In this document: one piece after another, positions 36,002 to 44,412 of the stretch | How positions within the stretch are numbered: the first letter of the stretch is position 1 | Layout: the number at the start of each line of letters is the position of its first letter | Origin: Granulicella sp. | Lineage (GTDB): Bacteria > Acidobacteriota > Terriglobia > Terriglobales > Acidobacteriaceae | DNA length: 64,000 nt | NCBI GenBank assembly: GCA_025357875.1 | Contig: JANYLK010000055.1 | Coordinates: 1 to 64,000, forward strand | Reading direction: 5' to 3' | Notes under the pieces: model-generated | Told to the model about the DNA's origin: nothing | Databases searched by the model: none | What the model saw: only the letters and a program-made list of their open reading frames with translations | Translations under genes and position numbers: made by a program

Positions 36002-39000
36002 TTAGAACAGCAGTTTGAGGGAGAACTGCGCCTGACGCGCCGTACCGTTCCCGATTTGTCCGTTGCCGGTCTGGTTGGCCACCGTGGAAGCCGTCACACC
36101 AAAATAGGGGTTTTGCGTGCAGCCTACGGTTTGCCCCGCATTGCCCCATAGCAGCGCTGAGCAGATGCCGCCATCGGGATTCGCGTAGTTAGGGTGGTTG
36201 AGGATGTTGAATAGGTCTGTGCGGAACTGCAGTTTCGCTTTCTCCGTCAACGCAAAATTCTTCATCACGGAAAAATCCCATTGGAAGAAACCCGGGCCCC
36301 GCAGCGAATTTCGGCCCACGTTTCCGTAGTTCACCCCATAGGTGCCGTCATACCCTTTCGGCACCGAGAACGCGCTGGTGTTATACGATCCGCCCTGGTT
36401 CACCCAATTGATGCGCGAAACGTATGGGTTCTTCCCAGGCACAAGGTTGGGTCGCACAGGATCACCGAAGAAACCGCTGACCAGCGTAATGTTCTCAGTT
36501 AGACCGGTGCGTGCCTGAAAGATGCTCGAAACCTGCCAACCGCCGCCGACGATACGTTCCCATGTCGGCCTGTGCTGCAGCTCGGCAATGTCGTACACCA
36601 CGCTCGCGGTAAAGTTGTGCCGCACATCGATGTCACCGCTCGAGCGATCGATTTTGGGATTGTACGGGTTTTCAAAACCGCCAAACACGTTCACCATGTC
36701 GTCGATCTCATGCGCCCACGTGTAGTTCATCTCCGAATTTAAGTGGCGATAGCTACGGCGAAGCTGCACCTGCAACGACTGGTAGTTCGATCCCAGCGTG
36801 TCGCCCATATAGTTCTCGGAACTGAAGCCGCTATGCGGCCTGGTTCCGATGTTCGGATTGGGATTTGCTGGGTTGGCGTCGATTGAGGCAAAGTTCACAC
36901 CCGCCTGCTGGTGATTAACTCGATTCGCGCTGTAATTGATCACCGCGACAAACTGCCCCGGCATCTGCTGCTCTACTCCGAATAGCCAGTTCAAAGCGTT
37001 GGGGTCCTTGGGATGCTGCGGAAACGCGTAGACAGTCTGACTGCCCGCTGGCAGAGGCAGATTCGTCGACGGAAATTGGAAGGACGCCTGAAACACGTTG
37101 ACACTGTAGCTTGCATAGGCCGCATCGTTCGATGAAAGGTTGAAGCTCAACCACATTGGCAGGTAGAACATACCGGCGTAAGCATGGAAGACCGTCTTGC
37201 CCTTTCCAAACGGATCGTAGGCCACACCGATACGCGGCGCAAAATCTCCCCTAGGGGCGGTATACGGCGATTGCGACGCGGGAAGAACCTTCTGAGTTGC
37301 CACGTCGAAGTTCGGAACGTGATTGTGGCTCTCGTTCCATACTGTGTTGAAGTCGTAGCGCACGCCGAGATTCAAAACCAAGTTCCGCGTAACGTGCCAG
37401 TTATCCTGCACGTAGACGTCGTACTCGGAGTTGTGAAGCCCCAGTGATCCGACATAACCGATCTTCTGCAAATTGAAAGGGGCGTTGTTTTCGAGATCGC
37501 CGATTGAGAAGTACTGATAGGACTGGAACGGCGCCAGCGATTGGACCTGCCGGTTGACACGAACCTGCGTTCCGAACTTCAAATTGCTTGTATGCAGCAC
37601 CTTGGTCACGTTATCGAAGAACTCGTAGGTGCTGTATGCATTGTTCTGATTGAACGACTGTGCGCCCGGAAGCGACCCAAGATCGGAGAAGAAGCTGCCA
37701 ATGGCGTAATAAGGCTGCTTCATATTCGATCCGGTAGTGGAGTAGAAGCGGGTATAGCCAAGGCTCGCCTGGTTCACAAGAGTGGGATTGAAGGTATGGG
37801 TTTCGTCCAACTTGACAAGCTGTGTGCGCAACATCTGGGGCGAAGTCTGACCAACGTTCGATCCATACTGATGCTCGGTGTCCGAATCGTTGATGTTGTA
37901 GCGCAACATCAGTCGGTCCTTGTCCCCCGGGATGTAGTCAAAGCGAACCGAGCCGGTGTCCTCGCCCAGTTTGTCGGACAGATTCACCGGAGAGATCACC
38001 AGGTCTGCGCCTCCACCCGTGCTCGTAGTCGAGGCGGGATAAGCACAGGCAGCAGGTGTCGGGATTACGTTGCAGCCCGCCGGCAGAGGTGCAAGCTGCG
38101 TTAGGACAGGCTGCATCGCAGGCACAAATTTCGAACGCACATAGGCGCTCACGGTGTGATTCAGCGGGTTGATGGTGGTCAGGTGCTGGCGCGTGCCCTC
38201 GTAATTAACGAAGAAGAATAGCTTGTTACGAAAGACCGGTCCGGCCAGATTGCCGCCGAACTGATTTAGCTTAAGCGGCTGCTTGCGGCCGTGCTCGAAG
38301 TAATCATGCGCATCCAGCGCGTCGTTGCGAAAAAACTCAAATGCGGTGCCGTGAATATCGTTCGTGCCGCCCTTGGTGACGATGTTCATCTGCGGCCCCA
38401 ACGAGTGACCCGTCTCGGCCGAGTAGCCATTGTTGGCAAAGTTGATCTCTTGGATGCTGTCTATGCTTGAACGCGTAACATGCGGTTGCTCCTGCCCCTC
38501 AGTGTTGAGGAAACCTGTGATGTCGCCGCGCACCGCGCTCTGCCCGTCCACGGTAATGTTCAGGCCGCTGAAGATGTTTTCGAGCCCGTTTACACTGCCC
38601 TGAAACTCTGGAGCGGACCCAACCGACCCAGGCGAGATCTCCAAAAATGCCGTGACATCCCGCCCATTCACCGGCAGATTTTCGACCTGCGTGGCGTTGA
38701 ATGTCTGGCCGCTGACTGTTGTCTCGGTATTTACGCTCGTTTCCGTGCCGGTGACCGTCACCGTTTCCGACGTAGCCTCCGCGGAGAGTTTCAGCGTCAC
38801 GTGCACGGCGGCGCCCACGTTGAGGACGATGTTCTTGCTGGTCGTCGTAGCAAAGCCCGGCGCCGTCGCCGTGATCGTGTACGTGCCAAACGGCAGGCCT
38901 GATGCGCTAAACGTGCCAGCACCGTTGGTCGTCACACTCACGGTCTGGCCGCTTCCCACATTGCTGACATCTATCGACGCCTTCGGAATAACGGCTCCCG

Positions 39001-39145
39001 TGGTATCTATCGCCGTCCCGCTTAGTGTGCCGGTGTCGAACTGCGCACTGGCAGGAGATACGCCGCAAGCCAACAGGCAGACCAGACCCAGAACGGCAAA
39101 AAGGATACGCATTCTGCGTTCTCTCAATGTGACGGTACTTTGCAT
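36002..39145 (-). CDS. TonB-dependent receptor with carboxypeptidase-regulatory-like N-terminal domain
   Basis: 1047 residues: signal peptide (ILFAVLGLVCLLACGVSPASA), CarboxypepD_reg-like beta sandwich (about 35-115, GTAIDTTGAVIPKASIDVSN), plug (about 140-240, NLPVNGRDVTAFLEISPG) and an outer-membrane barrel with a terminal FSLKLLF. It belongs to the Oar-like receptors expanded in Acidobacteriota, which import or bind oligosaccharides. Start ATG 39145 is supported by GGAGG; an internal Met (39112) is an alternative. First gene of the transporter/esterase/glycosidase operon, with AAACGAA/TTCGTTT operators upstream. Confidence 0.92.
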   Translation of the reverse strand: MQSTVTLRERRMRILFAVLGLVCLLACGVSPASAQFDTGTLSGTAIDTTGAVIPKASIDVSNVGSGQTVSVTTNGAGTFSASGLPFGTYTITATAPGFATTTSKNIVLNVGAAVHVTLKLSAEATSETVTVTGTETSVNTETTVSGQTFNATQVENLPVNGRDVTAFLEISPGSVGSAPEFQGSVNGLENIFSGLNITVDGQSAVRGDITGFLNTEGQEQPHVTRSSIDSIQEINFANNGYSAETGHSLGPQMNIVTKGGTNDIHGTAFEFFRNDALDAHDYFEHGRKQPLKLNQFGGNLAGPVFRNKLFFFVNYEGTRQHLTTINPLNHTVSAYVRSKFVPAMQPVLTQLAPLPAGCNVIPTPAACAYPASTTSTGGGADLVISPVNLSDKLGEDTGSVRFDYIPGDKDRLMLRYNINDSDTEHQYGSNVGQTSPQMLRTQLVKLDETHTFNPTLVNQASLGYTRFYSTTGSNMKQPYYAIGSFFSDLGSLPGAQSFNQNNAYSTYEFFDNVTKVLHTSNLKFGTQVRVNRQVQSLAPFQSYQYFSIGDLENNAPFNLQKIGYVGSLGLHNSEYDVYVQDNWHVTRNLVLNLGVRYDFNTVWNESHNHVPNFDVATQKVLPASQSPYTAPRGDFAPRIGVAYDPFGKGKTVFHAYAGMFYLPMWLSFNLSSNDAAYASYSVNVFQASFQFPSTNLPLPAGSQTVYAFPQHPKDPNALNWLFGVEQQMPGQFVAVINYSANRVNHQQAGVNFASIDANPANPNPNIGTRPHSGFSSENYMGDTLGSNYQSLQVQLRRSYRHLNSEMNYTWAHEIDDMVNVFGGFENPYNPKIDRSSGDIDVRHNFTASVVYDIAELQHRPTWERIVGGGWQVSSIFQARTGLTENITLVSGFFGDPVRPNLVPGKNPYVSRINWVNQGGSYNTSAFSVPKGYDGTYGVNYGNVGRNSLRGPGFFQWDFSVMKNFALTEKAKLQFRTDLFNILNHPNYANPDGGICSALLWGNAGQTVGCTQNPYFGVTASTVANQTGNGQIGNGTARQAQFSLKLLF

Positions 39146-39235
39146 ATTAATGTGACCTCCAACCTTTCACAGCAACCGACTAACGGCGTTGACGTGAATC
39201 CTAAAATCAATTCGTCATTCTAGTCAAGTTTTATT

Positions 39236-39256
39236 TTCGTTTGTTGGTTAAACGAA
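39236..39256. promoter_or_regulatory. Putative DeoR operator in the TonB receptor promoter
   Basis: TTCGTTT (39236-39242) and AAACGAA (39250-39256) are exact reverse complements with a 7-nt spacer, in an AT-rich stretch 90 nt upstream of the receptor start. The heptamer matches the motif in front of the SIS gene and near the ROK promoter. Confidence 0.55.
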
Positions 39257-39422
39257 CATTTATTATTGATTCCAACTTCCGAACCAGGCTTCGTCCGTTG
39301 CTTTTTGCAAAACCGTTTTCGGTTGTTTTATACGAGCTTTTGCCGAAATATCCTTGTACGCTGTGCCCTTTTTTATCTAACCCCGCTACACATCCAAGAG
39401 AATTTGGAAAAGATAGATTACT

Positions 39423-39471
39423 GACGAAACGAACAATTTGACTAGACAAAAAGAAAGCGCCCTCGTATAGT
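39423..39471 (+). promoter_or_regulatory. Promoter of the ROK/isomerase operon with an operator half-site
   Basis: TAGACA (39443-39448), a 17-nt spacer and TATAGT (39466-39471) match sigma-70 consensus at 5 of 6 positions each. The AAACGAA heptamer (39427-39433, within GACGAAACGAAC) sits just upstream of the -35 box. The ROK start codon is 28 nt downstream of the -10 box. Confidence 0.6.
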
Positions 39472-39499
39472 TCGACTTGCATTCGGAGATTGAGCACGT

Positions 39500-40435
39500 A
39501 TGACCCTCCTCGGTCTGGACCTCGGCGGATCTCACGCCACATGTAGCCTTATCCGCGAGCGGACGGTACTCGCGTCCGACCACATAACTTTTGCCGACAC
39601 ATCGCGCTTTGCCGCGGTTCTGCCGGAGGTTACCGCGCACCTTCAGCGACTAGCCGCCTCTGCACCATCGCCTGTTTTCGGGCTTGGCATCGGGATGTGC
39701 GGGCTTGTGGATTCGCGCCGTAACCTCGTCCTATCGACTAACGCCAAGTACGACGACACGATCGGCTTCGATTTCGAGCGCTGGTCCAGCGAAAGCCTGG
39801 GCGTGCCTGTACGACTGGAAAACGATGCCCGCCTTGCGCTCCGCGGAGAAATGTACGCTGGCGCGGCGCGCGGTTTCACTGACGCCGTGATGTTCACTCT
39901 CGGCACGGGGATCGGTGGCGTGGCCGCCATGGGTGGCAAGCCGCTGGTCGGCGTTCATGGCCAGGCCGGAGTGCTTGGAGGCCACGTTCCTGTCCGCGCG
40001 CAGGGTCGTCGCTGCAATTGCGGAGGCCTGGGTTGCGCCGAAGCGGAAGCATCCGGCTGGTCCCTGCCCATGGTCTGCCGTGAGTGGCCAGGATTCGCGG
40101 AAAGCCAGCTAGCCGAGCGAACGCTGAATTTCAGAACCCTATTTGACTGCTGCTCGGCGGGCGATAAGGTCGCCCTGCAGGTTCGCGACCATTGTCTCCA
40201 AATATGGGGCATGATGACCGTCGCTGCAGTGCACTGCTTCGACCCGGAGATTGTGATCTTTGGGGGCGGCGTCATGGGCGCGGCCAGCGAGATTCTTCCA
40301 CCCCTGCAGCAATACGTGACTGAAAACACGTGGACCCCCTGGGGCAAGGTCAAGCTAGTAGCTGCGGAACTGGGTGACTTGGCTGCGGCCCACGGAGTTC
40401 CCACCCTGTTCCCACCGGATCTTACTTATGTATGA
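39500..40435 (+). CDS. ROK-family sugar kinase
   Basis: 311 residues without an N-terminal helix-turn-helix, hence a kinase rather than a ROK repressor. The ATP site is LLGLDLGGSHATCSL, the sugar-binding and catalytic segment is VRLENDARLALRGEMYAG with the catalytic Asp, then FTLGTGIGGVAAMGGKPLVG and the zinc-type motif CNCGGLGCAEAEASG. It phosphorylates a hexose or amino sugar, and the mannose-6-phosphate isomerase gene that overlaps its end suggests mannose or fructose. The stop overlaps the next gene by 8 nt. Confidence 0.9.
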   Translation: MTLLGLDLGGSHATCSLIRERTVLASDHITFADTSRFAAVLPEVTAHLQRLAASAPSPVFGLGIGMCGLVDSRRNLVLSTNAKYDDTIGFDFERWSSESLGVPVRLENDARLALRGEMYAGAARGFTDAVMFTLGTGIGGVAAMGGKPLVGVHGQAGVLGGHVPVRAQGRRCNCGGLGCAEAEASGWSLPMVCREWPGFAESQLAERTLNFRTLFDCCSAGDKVALQVRDHCLQIWGMMTVAAVHCFDPEIVIFGGGVMGAASEILPPLQQYVTENTWTPWGKVKLVAAELGDLAAAHGVPTLFPPDLTYV

Positions 40436-42155
40436 CAAACAGCCGTTCGTGGAATCCGGATCAGCGCAAGAGTGTCTGCAAGGGTGGGAAAAGATAGCTG
40501 CGGAGCTTCGCTCGCGTCAATCTAGCACGCTGGTCATTGAGTGTTACCCAGGCGTATTCCTGGACGAGATCGAAAGCGCGATCGGTACGGCGATGCCCGA
40601 GTGGAAGGTGCTGCGGGCCGACGGCGCGCTCTTGCCAGAGGAGACCATCGAACAGCGATTCGCCGAGCTGCTGACGGACGATCCTGTGTTTGGCCGGATG
40701 AGTCAGGTTGAACTCAGCGAGTTCTTCGACCCCGAGGCCATCCTCCATTTGCGCAAAGAAGCAGCCGAGTGTGCAAGGGTGATTATCCTCGGCACAGGAG
40801 CCACGCTCCTTTGTCCAAAACCCTCGCTGTTGGTGTACGCCGATATGGCGCGATGGGAGTTGCAGCGCCGGCAGCGTGAAGAACTGATTCCCAATTTAGG
40901 CTTGCGGAACTTCACCGAGCGGGCTGCCCTGAAGTACAAGCGGGCATTCTTTTTGGATTGGCGTGTCGCTGACCGGACGAAGTGCAACCTGTTAAGCCGC
41001 CTCGACTATTTGCTTGACACCAACAACCCATCGCAGCCGAAGATGATTAGCGGTAGCGCATTTCGACGCGGATTGGAAGCAGCAACGAAACGGCCCTTCC
41101 GCGTTGTGCCCTTCTTCGATCCCGGTCCGTGGGGCGGCCATTGGATGGAACGCGTCTGCGATCTTCCCCAGGACGGTGCACCCAATCACGCCTGGTGCTT
41201 CGATTGCGTGCCGGAAGAAAATAGCCTTCTCCTCGGCTTTGGCGACATTCGGGTTGAGATACCTGCTCTCGACCTCATTTTGCAACATCCGCGCGAATTG
41301 CTGGGCGACACCGTCTACAAGCGTTTCGGTGCTGAGTTCCCCATCCGCTTCGATCTGCTCGATACGATGGGGGGAAGTAATCTCTCACTTCAGGTTCACC
41401 CGCTCACCGCCTATATCCGCGAGCAATTCGGTATGAGCTACACGCAGGACGAAAGCTACTATCTGCTCGATGCCGAGCCGGGAGCGACTGTCTGCCTTGG
41501 TTTAAAAACCGGCATTGACTCCGCACAGATGATCACCGAACTCTATCGTGCGGAGGCCGGTGACTTTGATTTTCCAGCCTTGCAGTATGTTAACCAATTC
41601 CCCGCGCGCAAGCACGACCACTTTATGATTCCCGCAGGTACCGTGCATTGCAGCGGCAAGGGATCGATGGTGCTCGAGATTAGTGCGACCCCTTACATCT
41701 TCACCTTCAAGCTCTGGGACTGGGGCAGGCTTGGCATGGATGGCGCGCCGCGACCGACCCACCTCGAACATGGGGTCCGCAATATTCAGTGGGACCGCAC
41801 CACGGAGTGGACCAAAGCTTGCTTAGTCAACCACGTCACTCCCATGGCCGAGGGCCGCGGCTGGCGTGAAGAACGTACCGGTTTGCACGAGCTCGAGTTC
41901 ATCGAGACTAGGCGCTGCTGGTTCACCGGCACGGTTCCGCATCACACTTACGGCACCCTGCATGTACTCAACCTGGTCGAGGGGGAACAGGCCGTAGTGG
42001 AAAGTCCGGACGGCGCGTTCAAGCCCTTCACCGTACACTACGCTGAAACTTTCATTGTCCCAGCCTGCGTTGGTGGGTACACCATTCGGCCAGACGGGCC
42101 TTCCGCCGGAAAGAAATGCGCGACCATCCTCGCCTACGTACGCGAGCAAGAATAG
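40428..42155 (+). CDS. Class I mannose-6-phosphate isomerase with extra N-terminal domain
   Basis: 575 residues, against about 400 for the classical enzyme. The C-terminal half is a class I (cupin) phosphomannose isomerase with zinc-site motifs LSLQVHPLTAYI, DESYYLLDAEPGA and HFMIPAGTVHCSGKGSMVLE. The N-terminal 230 residues (STLVIECYPGVFLDEIESAI, LEAATKRPF) resemble a P-loop-less kinase or uridine-kinase-like module found in front of such isomerases in some soil bacteria; its role is not known. The start is ATG 40428, inside the end of the ROK gene. It should interconvert mannose-6-phosphate and fructose-6-phosphate. Confidence 0.85.
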   Translation: MYDKQPFVESGSAQECLQGWEKIAAELRSRQSSTLVIECYPGVFLDEIESAIGTAMPEWKVLRADGALLPEETIEQRFAELLTDDPVFGRMSQVELSEFFDPEAILHLRKEAAECARVIILGTGATLLCPKPSLLVYADMARWELQRRQREELIPNLGLRNFTERAALKYKRAFFLDWRVADRTKCNLLSRLDYLLDTNNPSQPKMISGSAFRRGLEAATKRPFRVVPFFDPGPWGGHWMERVCDLPQDGAPNHAWCFDCVPEENSLLLGFGDIRVEIPALDLILQHPRELLGDTVYKRFGAEFPIRFDLLDTMGGSNLSLQVHPLTAYIREQFGMSYTQDESYYLLDAEPGATVCLGLKTGIDSAQMITELYRAEAGDFDFPALQYVNQFPARKHDHFMIPAGTVHCSGKGSMVLEISATPYIFTFKLWDWGRLGMDGAPRPTHLEHGVRNIQWDRTTEWTKACLVNHVTPMAEGRGWREERTGLHELEFIETRRCWFTGTVPHHTYGTLHVLNLVEGEQAVVESPDGAFKPFTVHYAETFIVPACVGGYTIRPDGPSAGKKCATILAYVREQE

Positions 42156-42193
42156 CGATACCTGCCGTAGTCCATAGTCACAACGAGGATTCA

Positions 42194-43357
42194 ATGACGT
42201 TCTTTCGCTTGCTTCGTTCGTCTTCAATTCTGGAAATCACACTTTCGTTGACGCTGCTGCTTCTGCTACCAGGAGCAGGTTTCGCCCATGCCTCCCTCTG
42301 TACGCCTTCCTTTCCGCTCGAACAGGGCAAGCCGCTCGGCTGGCAGGGGGCTGATGCGGCTTACTCCATCCCGCTTCCAGATGGGCGCGACGTGTGGATC
42401 TTCGGAGACACTCTGTTTGGTGCGAACCGCGTTGTCAATGGTCAGGATCCGCAGATGGTTCACAACTCGCTTGGCATCTCCACCTGCCAAGCCGGAAAGT
42501 GGCATCTGGACTATGTCATCCGCCGCGACGTAGACATCAAGGCCCTGAGTTACTTTTCTCCGGCCGACCCGACTCATTGGTACTGGGCACTCGATGGCTT
42601 CTACGCCAAAGGTAGGCTTTGGGTCACACTACTATGCATCCGGCATCCTGCAAAGCCCGCTCCTGCGGCCCTCGATTTTGAAACCTGCGGTTCCGACCTC
42701 GCCGAGGTGAGCCACCTGGACCGCAATCCACACGATTGGCGGGTGACCGTGCGCCCGCTGGTTCCAGATGGCATAAAAGCCTATCCTTCCGCGACCACGG
42801 TCGTCAGCGGTAAGTACGCTTACCTGTTTGCTCTCTACGAGTCCGGTACGCGGCCCTTGGTGGTCACCCGCGTTCCTATCGGGAAGCTAAGTTCGGCCGC
42901 TAGCAGCCTGGAGTATCTGGCGGAAGACGGCTCTTGGAACCCGGGATTTGATCCGGCGAAAGCCAGGCACGTCATGACGCACGGAAGTTCGGAGCTCTCC
43001 ATTCGCTATCATCAGGACCGCAAGCAGTGGTTCGCGGTATTGGTCGACCCTGCAGGATTTTCGGACAAGCTCCTCTTACGAACCGCGCCGGACCTTACCG
43101 GCCCCTGGACCGAGGGCGAAGTCATCGCTCACATTCCTGAGATGCAGCCGGGCCCTCAACGCGACAACAACGTGTTTTGTTACGCGGGCAAGGAACATCC
43201 AGAACTCGAGAACGCGTCAGAACTCGTACTGACCTACGTTTGCAACACCATGGCCGCGCCCGAGCTTGCCCGTAACCTCGACATCTATCACCCGCAAGCA
43301 ATTGTTCTTGTTCCCGGCTCGACGGCGACTCCTTCATCGTTGCGCGCACCGCAATAG
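42194..43357 (+). CDS. Exported DUF4185/DUF5005-like beta-propeller protein
   Basis: 387 residues. A signal peptide (ILEITLSLTLLLLLPGAGFAHA) is followed by repeated WIFGDTLFG, YWALDGFYAKGRLWVTLL, KYAYLFALYES, QWFAVLVDP and ELVLTYVC motifs, which suggest a five-bladed propeller like that of GH43/GH117-type or DUF4185 proteins. GAGGA lies before ATG 42194. It may bind or cleave the glycan used by this locus; no catalytic residues can be assigned with confidence. Last gene of the ROK operon and last intact gene before the right island boundary. Confidence 0.75.
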   Translation: MTFFRLLRSSSILEITLSLTLLLLLPGAGFAHASLCTPSFPLEQGKPLGWQGADAAYSIPLPDGRDVWIFGDTLFGANRVVNGQDPQMVHNSLGISTCQAGKWHLDYVIRRDVDIKALSYFSPADPTHWYWALDGFYAKGRLWVTLLCIRHPAKPAPAALDFETCGSDLAEVSHLDRNPHDWRVTVRPLVPDGIKAYPSATTVVSGKYAYLFALYESGTRPLVVTRVPIGKLSSAASSLEYLAEDGSWNPGFDPAKARHVMTHGSSELSIRYHQDRKQWFAVLVDPAGFSDKLLLRTAPDLTGPWTEGEVIAHIPEMQPGPQRDNNVFCYAGKEHPELENASELVLTYVCNTMAAPELARNLDIYHPQAIVLVPGSTATPSSLRAPQ

Positions 43358-43588
43358 CCAGGGTGGTGAGTTAGGCGCTTGCCGGCAGCGGGTGCCGTTA
43401 CGAGCTAAAACACGCCTAAATCCCAGTGTGAACCCGGGGACTTTACGGGGACTAAAGGACCACTAAACGAGTACAAACTGACCCTAACAAACGATGACTG
43501 AAATTCCCTTTATCCATAATTCATTGCTTGCACTTATGCGAAGTTTTTATAGCCTGTCCAAACCCATCAAAAACTCAACGAAAACCCT

Positions 43589-43628
43589 CTTTCACGGCGG
43601 CAATACGGGTTCGAATCCCGTTGGGACA
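43589..43628 (+). repeat. Right attachment-site copy (attR), partial tRNA-Glu
   Basis: CTTTCACGGCGGCAATACGG onward to GTTGGGACA repeats the 3' part of tRNA-Glu (24374-24414) with one C for T and one missing G. The bases before it (AAAACCCT) cannot form the tRNA 5' half, so it is not a tRNA gene. It marks the right end of the 19-kb island. Confidence 0.8.
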
Positions 43629-44205
43629 GCAATCACTGCAAGGCTGACTCTTATCATCCTGCAACTTTCCCTTAGTGGTCAGACGGCTTGCCATACATTC
43701 GACAATGTTCGGGCTTTGAAAACGCTTCAGTTGCTCATAACCTGTGTATCGCAGTGCCGGGTTTGCCGAAAGTTGATCGCTCACTAATTCGCGAAGATCT
43801 CGAACAGCCCCGACCCGCCGCTTCTCCCGGCGATCGAAGGCGTCATTCAGTAATCATTTGCAAGCATCACGCTTGTGCCTTTCGTGGGGATTGTTCCAGC
43901 ATTCCGGACAGTCTCTGACTGTGCGCAGCTCGGAGCATCAGCGCGACCTTCTCTTGTAACTTCGCTTTTTCAACAGAAAGCGCATTTTTTCGAATGCACC
44001 TCGGCAATTATCTGAGATGTTACTGCTCTATCGAAATCAGCATGGATGCTCTTCCCTTGATCACAAAACATTTTTCGACACCCGCGTGAGGGGGGAAGAT
44101 TAGCAGGCGGTGCCTCTTTCATTCGGTCATCCACCCGACGAAAAAAATATTATGTAGTCCGGCAATTCAGCAAGCGGACAAGTATCTCGGACTGCATCCG
44201 CACAG
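43629..44205. other. Gene-free DNA right of the island boundary
   Basis: About 580 nt. I see no gene family on either strand; open frames that cross the partial tRNA are artefacts of it. The 43358-43588 stretch inside the boundary is likewise empty. Confidence 0.5.
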
Positions 44206-44313
44206 GACGGACGTTTACTGGAAACCTATTAAGTAATTTTTAATAGAACAGAGTATTTGTTGCGGATATAAAAGTTGCCGCGGCGACGGTCGTTTACCGG
44301 AAGACTTGTAAGT
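44206..44313 (+). promoter_or_regulatory. Pair of direct repeats upstream of the GH3 gene
   Basis: The sequence GACGG.CGTTTAC.GGAA..CT..TAAGT occurs at 44206-44234 and again at 44285-44313, 79 bp apart. The second copy contains CGGTCGTTTACCG, with CGGT/ACCG arms. Between the copies lies an AT-rich stretch with TATAAA. Two sites at this distance in front of a sugar hydrolase gene fit a looping repressor or activator. Confidence 0.45.
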
Positions 44314-44412
44314 CGACATCAACTAAACAATCGCTTGTCTGAATGGTAGGCTTACGGGTGCCATTCACCGGCATTGGTATCCGTCTTCAACCAAGGTTCA
44401 CGGAGTTACTCC

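Noticed and set aside
34823-36151. Plus-strand open frame of 442 codons
   Set aside because: It lies opposite the RhaT-type transporter and has the Thr/Ala/Pro-rich composition of an antisense shadow.
43560-43640. Possible second tRNA-Glu gene
   Set aside because: Only the part from the anticodon loop to the 3' end matches; the 5' acceptor strand, D-arm and first anticodon-stem strand are absent, and the 3' end reads GACAGC instead of GACACCA. It is better explained as an attachment-site copy.
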